This document shows, piece after piece, positions 8,823-17,548 of a DNA stretch of 54,458 nt (positions within the stretch are counted from its first letter, which is position 1; each line of letters begins with the position of its first letter). Both the position numbers and the translations under genes were made by a program. Source of the stretch: Gammaproteobacteria bacterium (GTDB taxonomy: Bacteria > Pseudomonadota > Gammaproteobacteria > Pseudomonadales > Azotimanducaceae); contig VYFT01000049.1 of NCBI GenBank assembly GCA_009842245.1, positions 1-54,458 of the forward strand. The letters are read 5' to 3'. Under the pieces are notes generated by a model. That model had not been told where the DNA came from, searched no databases, and saw only the letters and a list, made by a program, of their open reading frames with translations.

Positions 8823-9755
8823 TTAAACCGAGGGTGCGTTCAACCAGTGTTGTATCGTAATAATGTCTCGTTCCATTTGAATTTTTAGCTCGTCGATCGA
8901 TGCAAACTTTTCGTCTGAACGAATTTTCTTCAGAAATGTAACTTTCAACCCAGCACCGTATATATCTCTGTCCAGATCAAAGATATGTACTTCTAGCAAT
9001 GGTTCGGTACCTCCAATGGTTGGACGTGTTCCAACATACGCTGCACCGTAATAGTCTCTCTCAAGACCTTCAACTCGAACTGCAAATATACCTTCAAGAG
9101 GAGATCGGTATCGTTGTAACCTTATGTTCGCTGTGGGAATACCGATGTTGCTCCCAAACCGGTGCCCGGATACTACAGGTCCCATCATGAAGTAGTGTCG
9201 GCCAAGCATCTGCTCGGCTCGCTCAAAGTTTCCGTCGTACAAAGCATCTCGAACACGAGTGCTTGATATCGTACGACCGTTGTACTGTAAGGGTTCGATT
9301 TGCGTGACGGTGAAAGAGTGCTCCACCGCTGCTTTACTGAGCGTGCGAACGTCGCCCTTAGCATCTTTACCGAATCTAAAGTCTTTACCAACTACTATTT
9401 GTTGGATGTCTAAGGTTGCTACGAGGTACGTTTCAATCAGTTCGTCCGCGGTTGTTGTTTGCAACTGTTCGTTGAACGGCAAACACAGGAGGAAAGAAAT
9501 TTCAAGCTGTCGAATTAGCTCGACCTTTTCTCGAAATCGAGTGAGTCTAGCCGGTACAAGCTTTCCACGAAAATATTCCCTCGGTTGTGGTTCAAACGTA
9601 ATCGCGAGTGATCCAACGTGTCTACGCGCTGCTTCACGCTGTACAACTCGAAGCAAATGCGTGTGTCCCGCATGCACGCCATCAAAGTTCCCAATGGAAC
9701 ATATTGATGCACGATGCCTAGCCCGAACGTTGTGTAATCCACGAATGACCTCCAC
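8823..9755 (-). CDS. ribF: Bifunctional riboflavin kinase / FAD synthetase
   Basis: RibF phosphorylates riboflavin to FMN and adenylates FMN to FAD. The N-terminal nucleotidyltransferase domain shows GNFDGVHAGHTHLL (about residues 22-35) and the GxDFRFG segment VVGKDFRFGKDAKGD. The C-terminal flavokinase domain shows VSGHRFGSNIGIPTANI and the catalytic region with EVHIFDLDRDIYG. The 310-residue length is normal. The start is GTG, 10 bp after the murJ stop. The murJ-ribF-lspA order is conserved in the class except for the missing ileS. Confidence 0.95.
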   Translation of the reverse strand: MEVIRGLHNVRARHRASICSIGNFDGVHAGHTHLLRVVQREAARRHVGSLAITFEPQPREYFRGKLVPARLTRFREKVELIRQLEISFLLCLPFNEQLQTTTADELIETYLVATLDIQQIVVGKDFRFGKDAKGDVRTLSKAAVEHSFTVTQIEPLQYNGRTISSTRVRDALYDGNFERAEQMLGRHYFMMGPVVSGHRFGSNIGIPTANIRLQRYRSPLEGIFAVRVEGLERDYYGAAYVGTRPTIGGTEPLLEVHIFDLDRDIYGAGLKVTFLKKIRSDEKFASIDELKIQMERDIITIQHWLNAPSV

Positions 9756-9765
9756 CGTCGAAATT

Positions 9766-11376
9766 CTAATTGGGTCCGGTCAGTTGTCTTGGGCGGAGAC
9801 CGACCGCCAATCCAACAACAAAATAGGTTACCATCCCTGCTCCAACAAGAACTAGGAGCCAAACGATTCGAGACCACATTGAGAAGTCCACCCAAAGACT
9901 GTCTAACGGTCTTAGGAAGTGCAAGACTATTACCATGCATGCACAGGCGATTGAAGTTTGAACGCAGACTTTGACAATGCTATGAGAAATTTTGAAATCT
10001 CCACGACGCATGAGACCAGACATCAATAGGGTCGCATGCACAATCGCTGCTACAGTAGTTGCAATCGCAATACCGACATGGTGAATAAATTTGAACAACA
10101 AAAGACTAACGACAATGTTCACAGCAACACTAATCGATGCGTAATAAAACGGAGTCTTTGTATCTTTCTTCGCGAAAAATCCAGGCGCGAAAATCTTGAC
10201 CAGCATTAAAGGTACCACGCCCACCGCAAAAGCACGTAGTGCAACCGCAACTTTTTCAACATCCTCCCAAATGAACTCCGTACCAAACGGAAATCCCGGT
10301 GGTCTGTGAAACAATGTAGCAGTTAGAGGTGTCGAAAGTACGAACAAACCAACTGCCGCAGGTAGACCAAGAATTATTCCGACTTGAGCACCCCAAGATA
10401 GGTGGCTTCGAAAACCTTCTTGATCACCACGATTGTGCAATTTGGAGATACTTGGCAGAATCACCGTTTGCAACGCGATTGCGATCATTCCGACGGGTAG
10501 TTCAATAAGTCGATCCGCGTAGTACAGCCAGGACACGCTACCAATTACTAGTGATGCAGCGATCTGCGTCCCGACCAGGATGTTGATCTGTCCCACCGAT
10601 GCTGCAAATACAGCAGGACCAAACAATTTCATCATCTGAGTAAAGCCCGGCAGTCGCCAATTGACCTTTGGCAATTTAAGCAATCGAAGACTTACAAGGG
10701 AAGGAAAGTGCCAAAGTAATTGAATGACCCCGGCTAAGATCACCGCCCATGCTAGCGCGTACGCCCGTTCCGCAAACCAAGTCGTGCCAAACAGCATCGC
10801 GCAAATCATGGCTACGTTGAGAATTACGGGTATGAAGGCAGGAACAAAAAAACGATTAAAACTGTTTAAAACCGAGCCGAGGAACGCCGTAAACGATATC
10901 AATCCCAGATACGGAAACATGACGACTAATAAGCCGCTCGCCAAGTCAAAGCGACCATCAGCAACCCAAGAAGACGTTGAGCCTACGGTGAATACTGTGA
11001 TTAACGCAGGCGCAAACACCGAACCGAGAACACAAACCACTAGCAGAACTACCCCGAAATTCCCGGCTACTACTCGAACAAATTCTTCAAGCTCTTCTCG
11101 CGTGCCCGTTTCTTGAAATTGTGCGAGTACAGGGATGAACGCCTGCGCGAACGCACCCTCGGCGGTCAATCTACGAAAGAAATTGGGTACTCGGAATGCA
11201 AGAAAAAATGCATCTGCGATCGGCTTTGCCCCGGCACCAAGGACGGCAGACTCAGCGACTGTTCGCAGTAATCCTAGAACCCGCGAACACCCTGTCAGAC
11301 TACCGACGACAAAGCCTCTGGATCCAATACCCTTTCTATCACCTGTCTCTATAGGTTGATTTGGATAGTCGTCCAC
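9766..11376 (-). CDS. murJ: Lipid II flippase MurJ (MviN)
   Basis: MurJ flips lipid II across the inner membrane for peptidoglycan synthesis. The 536-residue protein has about 14 hydrophobic segments of the MOP superfamily. Near the N-terminus are SRVLGLLRTVAESAVLGAG and ADAFFLAFRVPNFFRRL, followed by EGAFAQAFIPVL, the most conserved part of MurJ with its essential arginines. The start is GTG. It is divergent from rpsT, as in E. coli and its relatives, and is the first gene of murJ-ribF-lspA. Confidence 0.95.
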   Translation of the reverse strand: MDDYPNQPIETGDRKGIGSRGFVVGSLTGCSRVLGLLRTVAESAVLGAGAKPIADAFFLAFRVPNFFRRLTAEGAFAQAFIPVLAQFQETGTREELEEFVRVVAGNFGVVLLVVCVLGSVFAPALITVFTVGSTSSWVADGRFDLASGLLVVMFPYLGLISFTAFLGSVLNSFNRFFVPAFIPVILNVAMICAMLFGTTWFAERAYALAWAVILAGVIQLLWHFPSLVSLRLLKLPKVNWRLPGFTQMMKLFGPAVFAASVGQINILVGTQIAASLVIGSVSWLYYADRLIELPVGMIAIALQTVILPSISKLHNRGDQEGFRSHLSWGAQVGIILGLPAAVGLFVLSTPLTATLFHRPPGFPFGTEFIWEDVEKVAVALRAFAVGVVPLMLVKIFAPGFFAKKDTKTPFYYASISVAVNIVVSLLLFKFIHHVGIAIATTVAAIVHATLLMSGLMRRGDFKISHSIVKVCVQTSIACACMVIVLHFLRPLDSLWVDFSMWSRIVWLLVLVGAGMVTYFVVGLAVGLRPRQLTGPN

Positions 11377-11503
11377 GGATTTAATCTCGAACCATCAACG
11401 TGCCCAACGAGCGCGGTCGACTCTCACACGATACATATAATTCGCTCCCTTCACCATCCCAAATGGGATTCTCCATCTGTCGAAAATATAGGTATTCACG
11501 ACT

Positions 11504-11776
11504 TTGGCAAATAGTCCGCAAGCTCGAAAACGCGCCCGGCAAGCAGAAATGCACCGGCAACGCAATATGAGTCATCGATCTAAATATCGCACCTTCATCA
11601 AACAGGTTGACAATTATCTTGCACAAGGCGATCTTGAATCTGCTACTCAGGCGTATAAGGAAGCGGTACCCGTGATCGATTCGATGGTGAACCGAGGACT
11701 CATCCACAAAAACAAAGCCGCGCGACACAAGTCTCGGTTAAATAGCAAACTCAAAAATCTGAGTACTCAAAAGTAG
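11504..11776 (+). CDS. rpsT: 30S ribosomal protein S20
   Basis: S20 is a primary 16S rRNA-binding protein of the small subunit. The 90-residue basic protein starts MANSPQARKRARQAE and ends with the typical NKAARHKSRLNSKLK helix. The start codon is TTG at 11504. E. coli rpsT also starts with UUG, where the weak start is tied to autoregulation by S20. Only a weak AGG lies upstream, 11 nt from the start. The gene is divergent from murJ and convergent with obgE. The 5' region (11377-11503) must hold both promoters. Confidence 0.95.
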   Translation: MANSPQARKRARQAEMHRQRNMSHRSKYRTFIKQVDNYLAQGDLESATQAYKEAVPVIDSMVNRGLIHKNKAARHKSRLNSKLKNLSTQK

Positions 11777-11802
11777 TAGATTGCTCCGCTGAAAGCAACT
11801 AC
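11776..11802. terminator. Hairpin between convergent rpsT and obgE
   Basis: GTAGATTGCT at 11776-11785 pairs with AGCAACTAC at 11794-11802, with one bulged A and an 8-base loop. It begins at the last base of the rpsT stop codon and lies just past the obgE stop, where a bidirectional terminator is expected. On the minus strand a short T-run follows; on the plus strand the T-tract is poor, so termination for rpsT is less certain. Confidence 0.45.
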
Positions 11803-11805
11803 CAT

Positions 11806-12981
11806 CTAGTTCTCCGAATTTCTCACATATTCAACTTCGCAAACATCCGGCGACTCTGTCTGCGCTAGTGCCTGTTGCCGCCGCTCCCCTACCGATTGAT
11901 TTAGTACATCGGTTGCGAGTTGATCAGACTTTTCTTGCGTTGCAAGTCGTAAATCAGGGTCGTTTGCTGTAGACAGCCTTCGACGATGTATCTCCTGCGC
12001 AAGCGCATCGATGAGTTCGTTGACACCCCGCCCTGTGTGAGATGAAATCGCGAACAACTGACGATCGGACCTGAGTTTCTTGAATGCCTTAGAAATGCTA
12101 GCTAATTTTTCCTCGGTTATGCAATCAATCTTCGTCAAGACTGTGATTATCTTTGTTTCGGCTAATGTTTGACTATAGAGGGCGAGCTCTTTTTCGATGT
12201 CCGTTGCATTCGTGTAGGGGTCGGACCCGTCTAAAGGTCTTACCTCAACCAGATGTAGTAGGATCGACGTTCGGGTTAAGTGTCGCATAAAACGCGTGCC
12301 CAAACCGATGCCACTCGAGGCTCCTCGAATTAATCCTGGGACATCGGCAAGAACAAAACTCTGATCTGAATTTGCTCGAACAACTCCCAAGTGTGGCTTC
12401 AATGTAGTAAACGGAAATTCAGCAATCTGAGGTTTCGATGCAGAGACTACGGACAGGAAAGTCGACTTCCCTGCGTTTGGCATCCCCAGCAGTCCAACAT
12501 CTGCAAGTACGCGTAACTGTAAGCGCAAACGTCTTTGCTCACCCGATGTTCCTTGAGTAGTTTGTCTCGGAGAACGATTTGTGCTAGATTTGAACGAAGC
12601 ATTTCCTCTGCCCGGCTTTCCTCCGCGAGCGACGCATAGTCGCGTATCGGGAGTGGTGACATCACCGATGACTCTGAGTGTTTCGTCGTCTACGACGGTT
12701 GTCCCTAAGGGAACCGGTATCGAGCGAGAACTACCATCCGCACCTCGCTTCAATGAACTCCCGCCGGGAGAACCGTTATTTGCTTTTTGTATGGGTTTGT
12801 AGTGTAGATCGATTAAGGTTGTTAAAGACGCGTCTCCGACTAAATATACGGAACCTCCAGCACCACCATTGCCCCCGTTGGGGCCTCCTTTAGCGACGTT
12901 TGCGCGGCGTAAAAAACTTAGGCATCCATCACCTCCGCGCCCAGCGCTGACAGTGATGGTTACTTCATCCAGAAAATTCAA
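11806..12981 (-). CDS. obgE: GTPase Obg/CgtA
   Basis: ObgE is a ribosome-associated GTPase involved in 50S maturation and stress control. The N-terminal glycine-rich Obg fold is clear (SAGRGGDGCLSFLRRANVAKGGP). The G domain follows with the P-loop GMPNAGKST, the DVPGLIRGAS switch, and a TKID-type G4. At 391 residues it has the usual charged C-terminal tail. The start codon is TTG, supported by GAGGAGG 8 bases upstream. It is the third gene of the rplU-rpmA-obgE group, 43 bp after rpmA. Confidence 0.95.
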   Translation of the reverse strand: MNFLDEVTITVSAGRGGDGCLSFLRRANVAKGGPNGGNGGAGGSVYLVGDASLTTLIDLHYKPIQKANNGSPGGSSLKRGADGSSRSIPVPLGTTVVDDETLRVIGDVTTPDTRLCVARGGKPGRGNASFKSSTNRSPRQTTQGTSGEQRRLRLQLRVLADVGLLGMPNAGKSTFLSVVSASKPQIAEFPFTTLKPHLGVVRANSDQSFVLADVPGLIRGASSGIGLGTRFMRHLTRTSILLHLVEVRPLDGSDPYTNATDIEKELALYSQTLAETKIITVLTKIDCITEEKLASISKAFKKLRSDRQLFAISSHTGRGVNELIDALAQEIHRRRLSTANDPDLRLATQEKSDQLATDVLNQSVGERRQQALAQTESPDVCEVEYVRNSEN

Positions 12982-13024
12982 AAGTGCGTGCCTCCTCGAT
13001 TAGTTGGGCACGAAGCGCACGAGC

Positions 13025-13285
13025 CTAGCTCACTGCAATAACGTTTACGTACGTCCTTTGAAGTGGTCCGTGTTTATGAAATTCGACGGTACCGTCCGAA
13101 GTTGCGAACAGCGTATGATCTTTACCGCAACCGACATTTGATCCTGGATGAAATTTGGTCCCGCGTTGTCGAACGAGAATATTACCAGCACGCACGACTT
13201 CGCCACCGTACTTCTTGATTCCTAACCGTTTAGACTCTGAATCGCGACCGTTCTTGGTCTTACCACCTGCTTTTTTATGTGCCAT
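13025..13285 (-). CDS. rpmA: 50S ribosomal protein L27
   Basis: L27 has an N-terminal tail that reaches the peptidyl-transferase centre. The 86-residue sequence begins [19 protein letters not shown], with no N-terminal extension needing Prp cleavage as seen in Firmicutes. It contains the conserved [22 protein letters not shown] core. ATG start, 2 bp after the rplU stop, so translation is coupled. Confidence 0.97.
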   Translation of the reverse strand: MAHKKAGGKTKNGRDSESKRLGIKKYGGEVVRAGNILVRQRGTKFHPGSNVGCGKDHTLFATSDGTVEFHKHGPLQRTYVNVIAVS

Positions 13286-13287
13286 TG

Positions 13288-13614
13288 TTATTTACCTTTA
13301 TGCTCAATCGACGTAATCTCGACCAAAGTTGTGTGTTGTTTGTGTCCTTTCCGTCGAAGGTAGTTCTTTCGTCGTTTAAATTTAATTACTTTAATTTTCG
13401 GTTGTCGGTCATGACTCACTATCCGCGCATTTACTTTGCAATTTGCTACATATGGAGTCCCAACTTTAACTTCATCCTTTTCTTGATCACTTACCATCAG
13501 CACGGAGTCAAACGAAATATCTGATCCTATGGGAGCATCAAGCCGTTCTAAGGAGAGTGTCTCTCCGGGTACAACTCGGTGTTGTTTACCACCGCTTTCA
13601 AACACAGCATACAT
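13288..13614 (-). CDS. rplU: 50S ribosomal protein L21
   Basis: L21 binds 23S rRNA. The 108-residue protein starts [14 protein letters not shown] and ends with the conserved [22 protein letters not shown] box. It is the first gene of the rplU-rpmA-obgE operon, divergent from ispB as in E. coli and Pseudomonas. The operon promoter must lie in the 13615-14004 gap. Confidence 0.97.
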   Translation of the reverse strand: MYAVFESGGKQHRVVPGETLSLERLDAPIGSDISFDSVLMVSDQEKDEVKVGTPYVANCKVNARIVSHDRQPKIKVIKFKRRKNYLRRKGHKQHTTLVEITSIEHKGK

Positions 13615-14004
13615 CAGTGTTCTCTTCTCTTTCTCTTCGTCGATTTCTATTTAATTGGTGACTTACAGCCTGGTAAACCGCACTTTTGCTTCCACCAGCC
13701 GTTAAAAAATTCAAGCACGGAATTTTACACGAACAGAGTCCATTAGCCGAACGACTCGCAACACAGTAATCTGTGTGATTTAAGAAATTTTCCTTTAGGT
13801 CGCCCGTGATACTGAGCTATATGAACCGTGTGATTTGTACCGGATTGTTAATAAAGGTTGCTCCTTGGCTACAAATCTCCCTCAATGTGCTCTCGCAAAT
13901 TAAAATTTGTTTGCAAAATTTGTTTCGAATTCCATGTTGCTTAACTCTGGAGAAGGACTAGTCTCCCCAATATCAGCACCACGTTTTTTTGTGGTGACTA
14001 CCAT
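13615..14004. other. Divergent intergenic region between rplU and ispB
   Basis: These 390 bases hold no credible gene. They should contain the rplU operon promoter (minus strand) and the ispB promoter (plus strand). I see AT-rich stretches near 13905-13935 and two small inverted repeats close to ispB: GGAGA/TCTCC around 13950-13966 and CACCAC/GTGGTG at 13977-13996. No -35/-10 pair stands out enough to place. Confidence 0.6.
13977..13996 (+). promoter_or_regulatory. Hairpin overlapping the ispB translation start region
   Basis: CACCAC (13977-13982) and GTGGTG (13991-13996) form a perfect 6-bp stem around an 8-base loop rich in T. The right arm lies 8 bases before the ispB ATG, where the Shine-Dalgarno sequence belongs. 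In RNA the stem would cover the only GGTG available for ribosome binding. A regulatory role is inference from position. Confidence 0.35.
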
Positions 14005-15006
14005 ATGAACGCTCACGTAGCTAGCGTAGAATCGGTTCCGACCTTTGGTCAGATTCGTGCATTGGTGCAGCATGATTTCGACGAAGTCAATGGCCTCATT
14101 GACCGCCAGCTTCATTCCCAAGTACCTCTCGTTGTAGAAATTGGCCGCTACATCGTGGGTTCAGGCGGAAAGCGCTTACGGCCTCTCATAGTGCTGCTAG
14201 CTTCGAAGGCTTGCAGCTATATTGGAACAGCACAAGTCAAATTAGCAGTATTAGTCGAATTTCTTCATACTGCTACGTTGTTGCACGACGATGTCGTCGA
14301 TGCCTCGGGCAAACGTCGCGGAAAGCGAACCGTAAATGTGCTTTGGGGTAATGCTCCAAGCGTTCTCGTAGGTGATTTTCTCTATTCGCGGGCGTTTCAA
14401 CTCATGGTTGAAATCGATTCGATGCCGTTGCTGGAAATTATTAGCCGCGCGACAAACATTATCGCCGAGGGCGAGGTACTTCAACTTCAAAATAGTGGAA
14501 ATACCGAGATTACTGAAAGTGAATATCTTGAAGTGATTCGTTGTAAGACCGCGATGTTGTTTCAAGCGGCGGCTCACTCCAGTGCGACACTCGCGGGCGC
14601 GGATATTCGCGTACGCAACGCGCTACGCGACTTCGGATGTCACTTTGGCATCGCCTACCAACTGATCGATGATTGGCTAGATTTTGCGGGTGATAGTGAA
14701 GTTATGGGTAAGAATGTAGGGGACGACTTAGCTGGTGGAAAAGCGACGATTCCATTAATCTATACCATGCGTCACGGGAACGCGCGCGATGTGGCGTGCG
14801 TCCGTAATGCTATAACGAATCGCTCTCAGGAAGAACTCAGTACAGTGATCGCGGCCGTTCGTACTTCCGGAGCGCTAGACTACTGCAAAGCACTTGCAGA
14901 AAAGCACACGCAAGTGTGCATAGAATGCTTACAGGCGGTACCAAACAATACATTTCGTGAAGCGTTAATCGCACTTGCGCGTCTCGCAATGTACCGTGCT
15001 TACTGA
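14005..15006 (+). CDS. ispB: Octaprenyl (long-chain all-trans polyprenyl) diphosphate synthase
   Basis: IspB extends farnesyl diphosphate with isopentenyl diphosphate to make the ubiquinone side chain. The 333-residue protein has the first aspartate-rich motif in LLHDDVVDASGKRRG and the second in LIDDWLDFAGD, followed by GKNVGDDLAGGKATIPL. The product length (C40 or other) cannot be read by eye. It starts at ATG with a weak ribosome-binding site inside a small hairpin. It is divergent from rplU, as is standard in the class, and is followed by tRNA-Pro. Confidence 0.93.
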   Translation: MNAHVASVESVPTFGQIRALVQHDFDEVNGLIDRQLHSQVPLVVEIGRYIVGSGGKRLRPLIVLLASKACSYIGTAQVKLAVLVEFLHTATLLHDDVVDASGKRRGKRTVNVLWGNAPSVLVGDFLYSRAFQLMVEIDSMPLLEIISRATNIIAEGEVLQLQNSGNTEITESEYLEVIRCKTAMLFQAAAHSSATLAGADIRVRNALRDFGCHFGIAYQLIDDWLDFAGDSEVMGKNVGDDLAGGKATIPLIYTMRHGNARDVACVRNAITNRSQEELSTVIAAVRTSGALDYCKALAEKHTQVCIECLQAVPNNTFREALIALARLAMYRAY

Positions 15007-15042
15007 ACTCTGTACATACGACGCAGTTTGTCAGTATTGATT

Positions 15043-15119
15043 CGGAGTGTAGCTCAGCTTGGTAGAGCACTGTCTTCGGGAGGCAGGGGCCGCCGGTTCA
15101 AATCCGGCCACTCCGACCA
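15043..15119 (+). tRNA. tRNA-Pro(CGG)
   Basis: The acceptor arm CGGAGTG pairs with CACTCCG. The D-arm contains AGCTCAGCTTGGTAGAGC. The anticodon stem CTGTC/GGCAG closes the loop TTCGGGA, so the anticodon is CGG (15077-15079), which reads proline CCG. The T-arm is GCCGG-TTCAAAT-CCGGC. Discriminator A and an encoded CCA end complete a 77-nt gene. It lies just after ispB and may be read from the ispB promoter or its own. Confidence 0.96.
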
Positions 15120-15127
15120 CTACCTAG

Positions 15128-15157
15128 AGTCCTCAGAAACGAGTCTGAACGGAGACT
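15128..15157 (+). terminator. Weak hairpin downstream of tRNA-Pro
   Basis: TCAGA and TCTGA form a 5-bp stem around AACGAG, extended imperfectly by AGTC/GACT. It lies about 9 bases past the tRNA CCA end. There is no good T-tract, so it could be a processing or termination structure, or chance. Confidence 0.25.
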
Positions 15158-15166
15158 ATTAGGGGT

Positions 15167-15580
15167 TTATTGCGAACGAGATACTGCAAATATTCGGAAG
15201 CGCTCGCGCCATCGTCGAAATTGAACTTTGACTTTCACGACATCTTCGCGCCCCTTTAACCAGCAGCAGTATTCAGAGACTATGTACATCATAGCAGACC
15301 CGCCCACGAACACTGTTAACAATGCAATGTTGAACTGATTTGATTCTGCTACTCCCGATGTGGTTTCAACCTGAAAGAAGAAAATTGCGAATAGCGTCGC
15401 TGCCGATAGAGCTGAAGCAATGCAGCACGTATAAAGCCACCATGACACTCTGCTAGGACGAATAGCAACGAAAGCGAGTGCGCCACACAATAAGAGAAAC
15501 GCACCTATCCACGGGGTCTGCCAAAAAAGCAATGCAAGTACGACAAATACTACACCTATTAATCCCGATAGATAGTGCAA
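15167..15580 (-). CDS. Small four-helix membrane protein, unknown function
   Basis: This is a 137-residue protein with four hydrophobic segments: residues about 3-20, 24-40, 49-69 and 83-103. A strongly basic C-terminal tail follows (KVKVQFRRWRERFRIF), probably cytoplasmic. I do not recognise a family. The start is TTG, backed by AGAGGT 5 bases upstream on the coding strand. It stands alone, convergent with the tRNA and divergent from the ABC transporter genes. The good ribosome-binding site and clean membrane pattern argue that it is a real gene. Confidence 0.65.
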   Translation of the reverse strand: MHYLSGLIGVVFVVLALLFWQTPWIGAFLLLCGALAFVAIRPSRVSWWLYTCCIASALSAATLFAIFFFQVETTSGVAESNQFNIALLTVFVGGSAMMYIVSEYCCWLKGREDVVKVKVQFRRWRERFRIFAVSRSQ

Positions 15581-15843
15581 AGTTTACCTCTGTAATTTGA
15601 TTGGATGAGGTCGTCTAGTTGGTGTCCGGTACCGTTAATCTCCCACCTTTAACATGAATGTCGCGGGCAGTTGTACCATAACACCACACACCGATTTTAC
15701 ATGTGCCAATTCCTCGAATTGAAATCTCCGTCAAACGGTAGAGATCAAATATTGTTGAGATCGTCTCTCAGTGAACGTTCCACCACTTCGCGCACCTACG
15801 AAAATTTCATAAAACACGTCAGTTTGAGGATTGAAGCCCCGTC

Positions 15844-16761
15844 ATGAATGAAAATGCGGTTGTTGACGTTTTCAACTTGGAGAAGTCCTACAACGAAGTA
15901 CTAGCTCTAACCGAGCTCTCACTTCAAGTCTCTCGAGGATCACGGTGTGTAATTCTCGGACCGAACGGTGCTGGAAAAAGTACGTTTCTGAAACTCATAC
16001 TTGGTGTACTGAAACCGAATTCTGGTTCGATCTCAGTATTTGGAAAGACGCCGGGACACCTTGCCATTCGAAAACGTACCGGTGCTATGCTGCAAATCTC
16101 CGGTATCCCCACCACGCTGACTGTTCTCGAACATTTAAGACTGTTCCGAACCTACTATCATGACCCGCTACCCACAGAAGAGCTCCTAAAAATGGCTAGG
16201 CTAGATGGAATCGAACGCAGATCATTCGGATCCCTCAGCGGCGGTCAGCAACAACGACTAAATTTCGCATTGGCTTTATGCGGTAATCCGGATCTGCTGA
16301 TACTCGACGAACCATCATTTTCTCATGATGTTGAAGCTCGAATCGCGCTGTGGAATGAAGTTGACAATTTCGTTGGGACTGATCGCACGCTCATACTAGC
16401 AACTCACAATCTGGAAGAAGCGGAACGACTAGGAGATCGGATTCTCATATTTCACAATGGTCGTGTCATTGCTGACGCAAGCGCGAAAAAACTGAGATCT
16501 GTAATCGGTACCACCGAAATCTCTGCACAAACTTCGGCAAACGTTGATGAGTTTAGGAACGACCGCCAGATTAAGCGAATTGAACACAGGGATGGCCAGA
16601 TTCGTCTCTTTGTCTCAGAACCCGAGAGTACCGTGGCACAATTGTTGCGACTGGATCCACACCTGACGAACCTAGCTGTGAAACCAGCTTCTTTACAAGA
16701 CGCCTATCTACACTTGCTCTCACCACAGAGTACAAGTGAGATCCATTCTGCTAATGATTGA
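15844..16761 (+). CDS. ABC-2 type exporter, ATP-binding subunit
   Basis: This is a 305-residue ATPase of the DrrA/CcmA-like class. Walker A is GPNGAGKST (about 39-47), the signature is SLSGGQQQRLNFAL, Walker B is LLILDEPSFSHD, and the switch His is in LATHNLEEAERLGDR. The D-loop reads SFSHD where the family normally has TTGLD. A C-terminal extension of about 90 residues follows, as in DrrA-type ATPases. Its last bases overlap the permease gene, so the two form a transporter with an unknown substrate. Subunit coupling is clear from the overlap. Confidence 0.88.
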   Translation: MNENAVVDVFNLEKSYNEVLALTELSLQVSRGSRCVILGPNGAGKSTFLKLILGVLKPNSGSISVFGKTPGHLAIRKRTGAMLQISGIPTTLTVLEHLRLFRTYYHDPLPTEELLKMARLDGIERRSFGSLSGGQQQRLNFALALCGNPDLLILDEPSFSHDVEARIALWNEVDNFVGTDRTLILATHNLEEAERLGDRILIFHNGRVIADASAKKLRSVIGTTEISAQTSANVDEFRNDRQIKRIEHRDGQIRLFVSEPESTVAQLLRLDPHLTNLAVKPASLQDAYLHLLSPQSTSEIHSAND

Positions 16762-17527
16762 AAAATCTCTACACTTCTGTCGAGTGCTGTTCGCGGAATC
16801 GTACTCCGAATTTCTGAAGTGTATTCGAACCCCTGCGTTTGCGTCCGCGATTCTCGGTTTTCCAATCATCATCTATATCTTCTGCGGTCTCGTGATTGAC
16901 TGGGGCGATGCAATCGACAAATCAAACCAATTCTGGATCATAGCAGCTAGTTCAATCGGTGCGATTGGAACGGGAATGTTCGGGTTTGGTGTCTACGTAG
17001 CGAATGAACGAGGACAAGGTTGGTTATTACTCAAGCGCGTAAGCCCGATGCCGATTCTCGTTTACTTTTTCGCAAAGGCTCTGATGGCCGTCGCATTCTC
17101 GTTATTGATCAGTTGCATCATATTTCTCATCGGTGTAGTGTCCGTTTCAATCCAGTTGACTCTAACACAATGTGTTCTACTAATCGTTGCCATTTCGTTG
17201 TCAACGATTCCATACTGTATGATCGGTCTACTGTGCGGATTCATGACCAGTCCCAACACCGCACACGCTGTCGTAAACATACTCTATTTACCACTTCTAC
17301 TTCTCGGAGGCATAGTAATTCCCTTCGACATCCTACCCGGCTTTGTGCAACCTATCGCGGTTGTTTCACCCGTATTTCACTCCACGCAGCTCGCTTTCAA
17401 GCTAATCGATTCGTCGTTAGCGTACCCTACAATATTGCACCTACTAGTACTGACAGCCTATTCTGTTGCATGCGTTTTCTTGGCTAGTGTCTTTTATTCT
17501 CGGGAGAAAGCAAGAGCGTTTGGATGA
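16736..17527 (+). CDS. ABC-2 type exporter, permease subunit
   Basis: This is a 263-residue membrane protein with about six hydrophobic spans. It has the ABC2_membrane hallmark near the C-terminus (LLLLGGIVIPFDILPGFVQPIAVVSP). The GTG at 16736 overlaps the ATPase gene by 26 bp. An in-frame ATG at 16754 overlaps the ATPase stop and may be the true start. It forms the membrane channel for the preceding ATPase. Exported lipid, drug or polymer cannot be told from sequence; the next gene (FemAB/GNAT-like) hints at a cell-envelope link. Confidence 0.87.
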   Translation: MRSILLMIEKSLHFCRVLFAESYSEFLKCIRTPAFASAILGFPIIIYIFCGLVIDWGDAIDKSNQFWIIAASSIGAIGTGMFGFGVYVANERGQGWLLLKRVSPMPILVYFFAKALMAVAFSLLISCIIFLIGVVSVSIQLTLTQCVLLIVAISLSTIPYCMIGLLCGFMTSPNTAHAVVNILYLPLLLLGGIVIPFDILPGFVQPIAVVSPVFHSTQLAFKLIDSSLAYPTILHLLVLTAYSVACVFLASVFYSREKARAFG

Positions 17528-17548
17528 GTTCAATGATGCTCGCAACCG

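Noticed and set aside
9259-9855. Open frame of about 200 codons on the plus strand
   Set aside because: It is antisense to ribF and the end of murJ, both firmly identified, and shows no domain.
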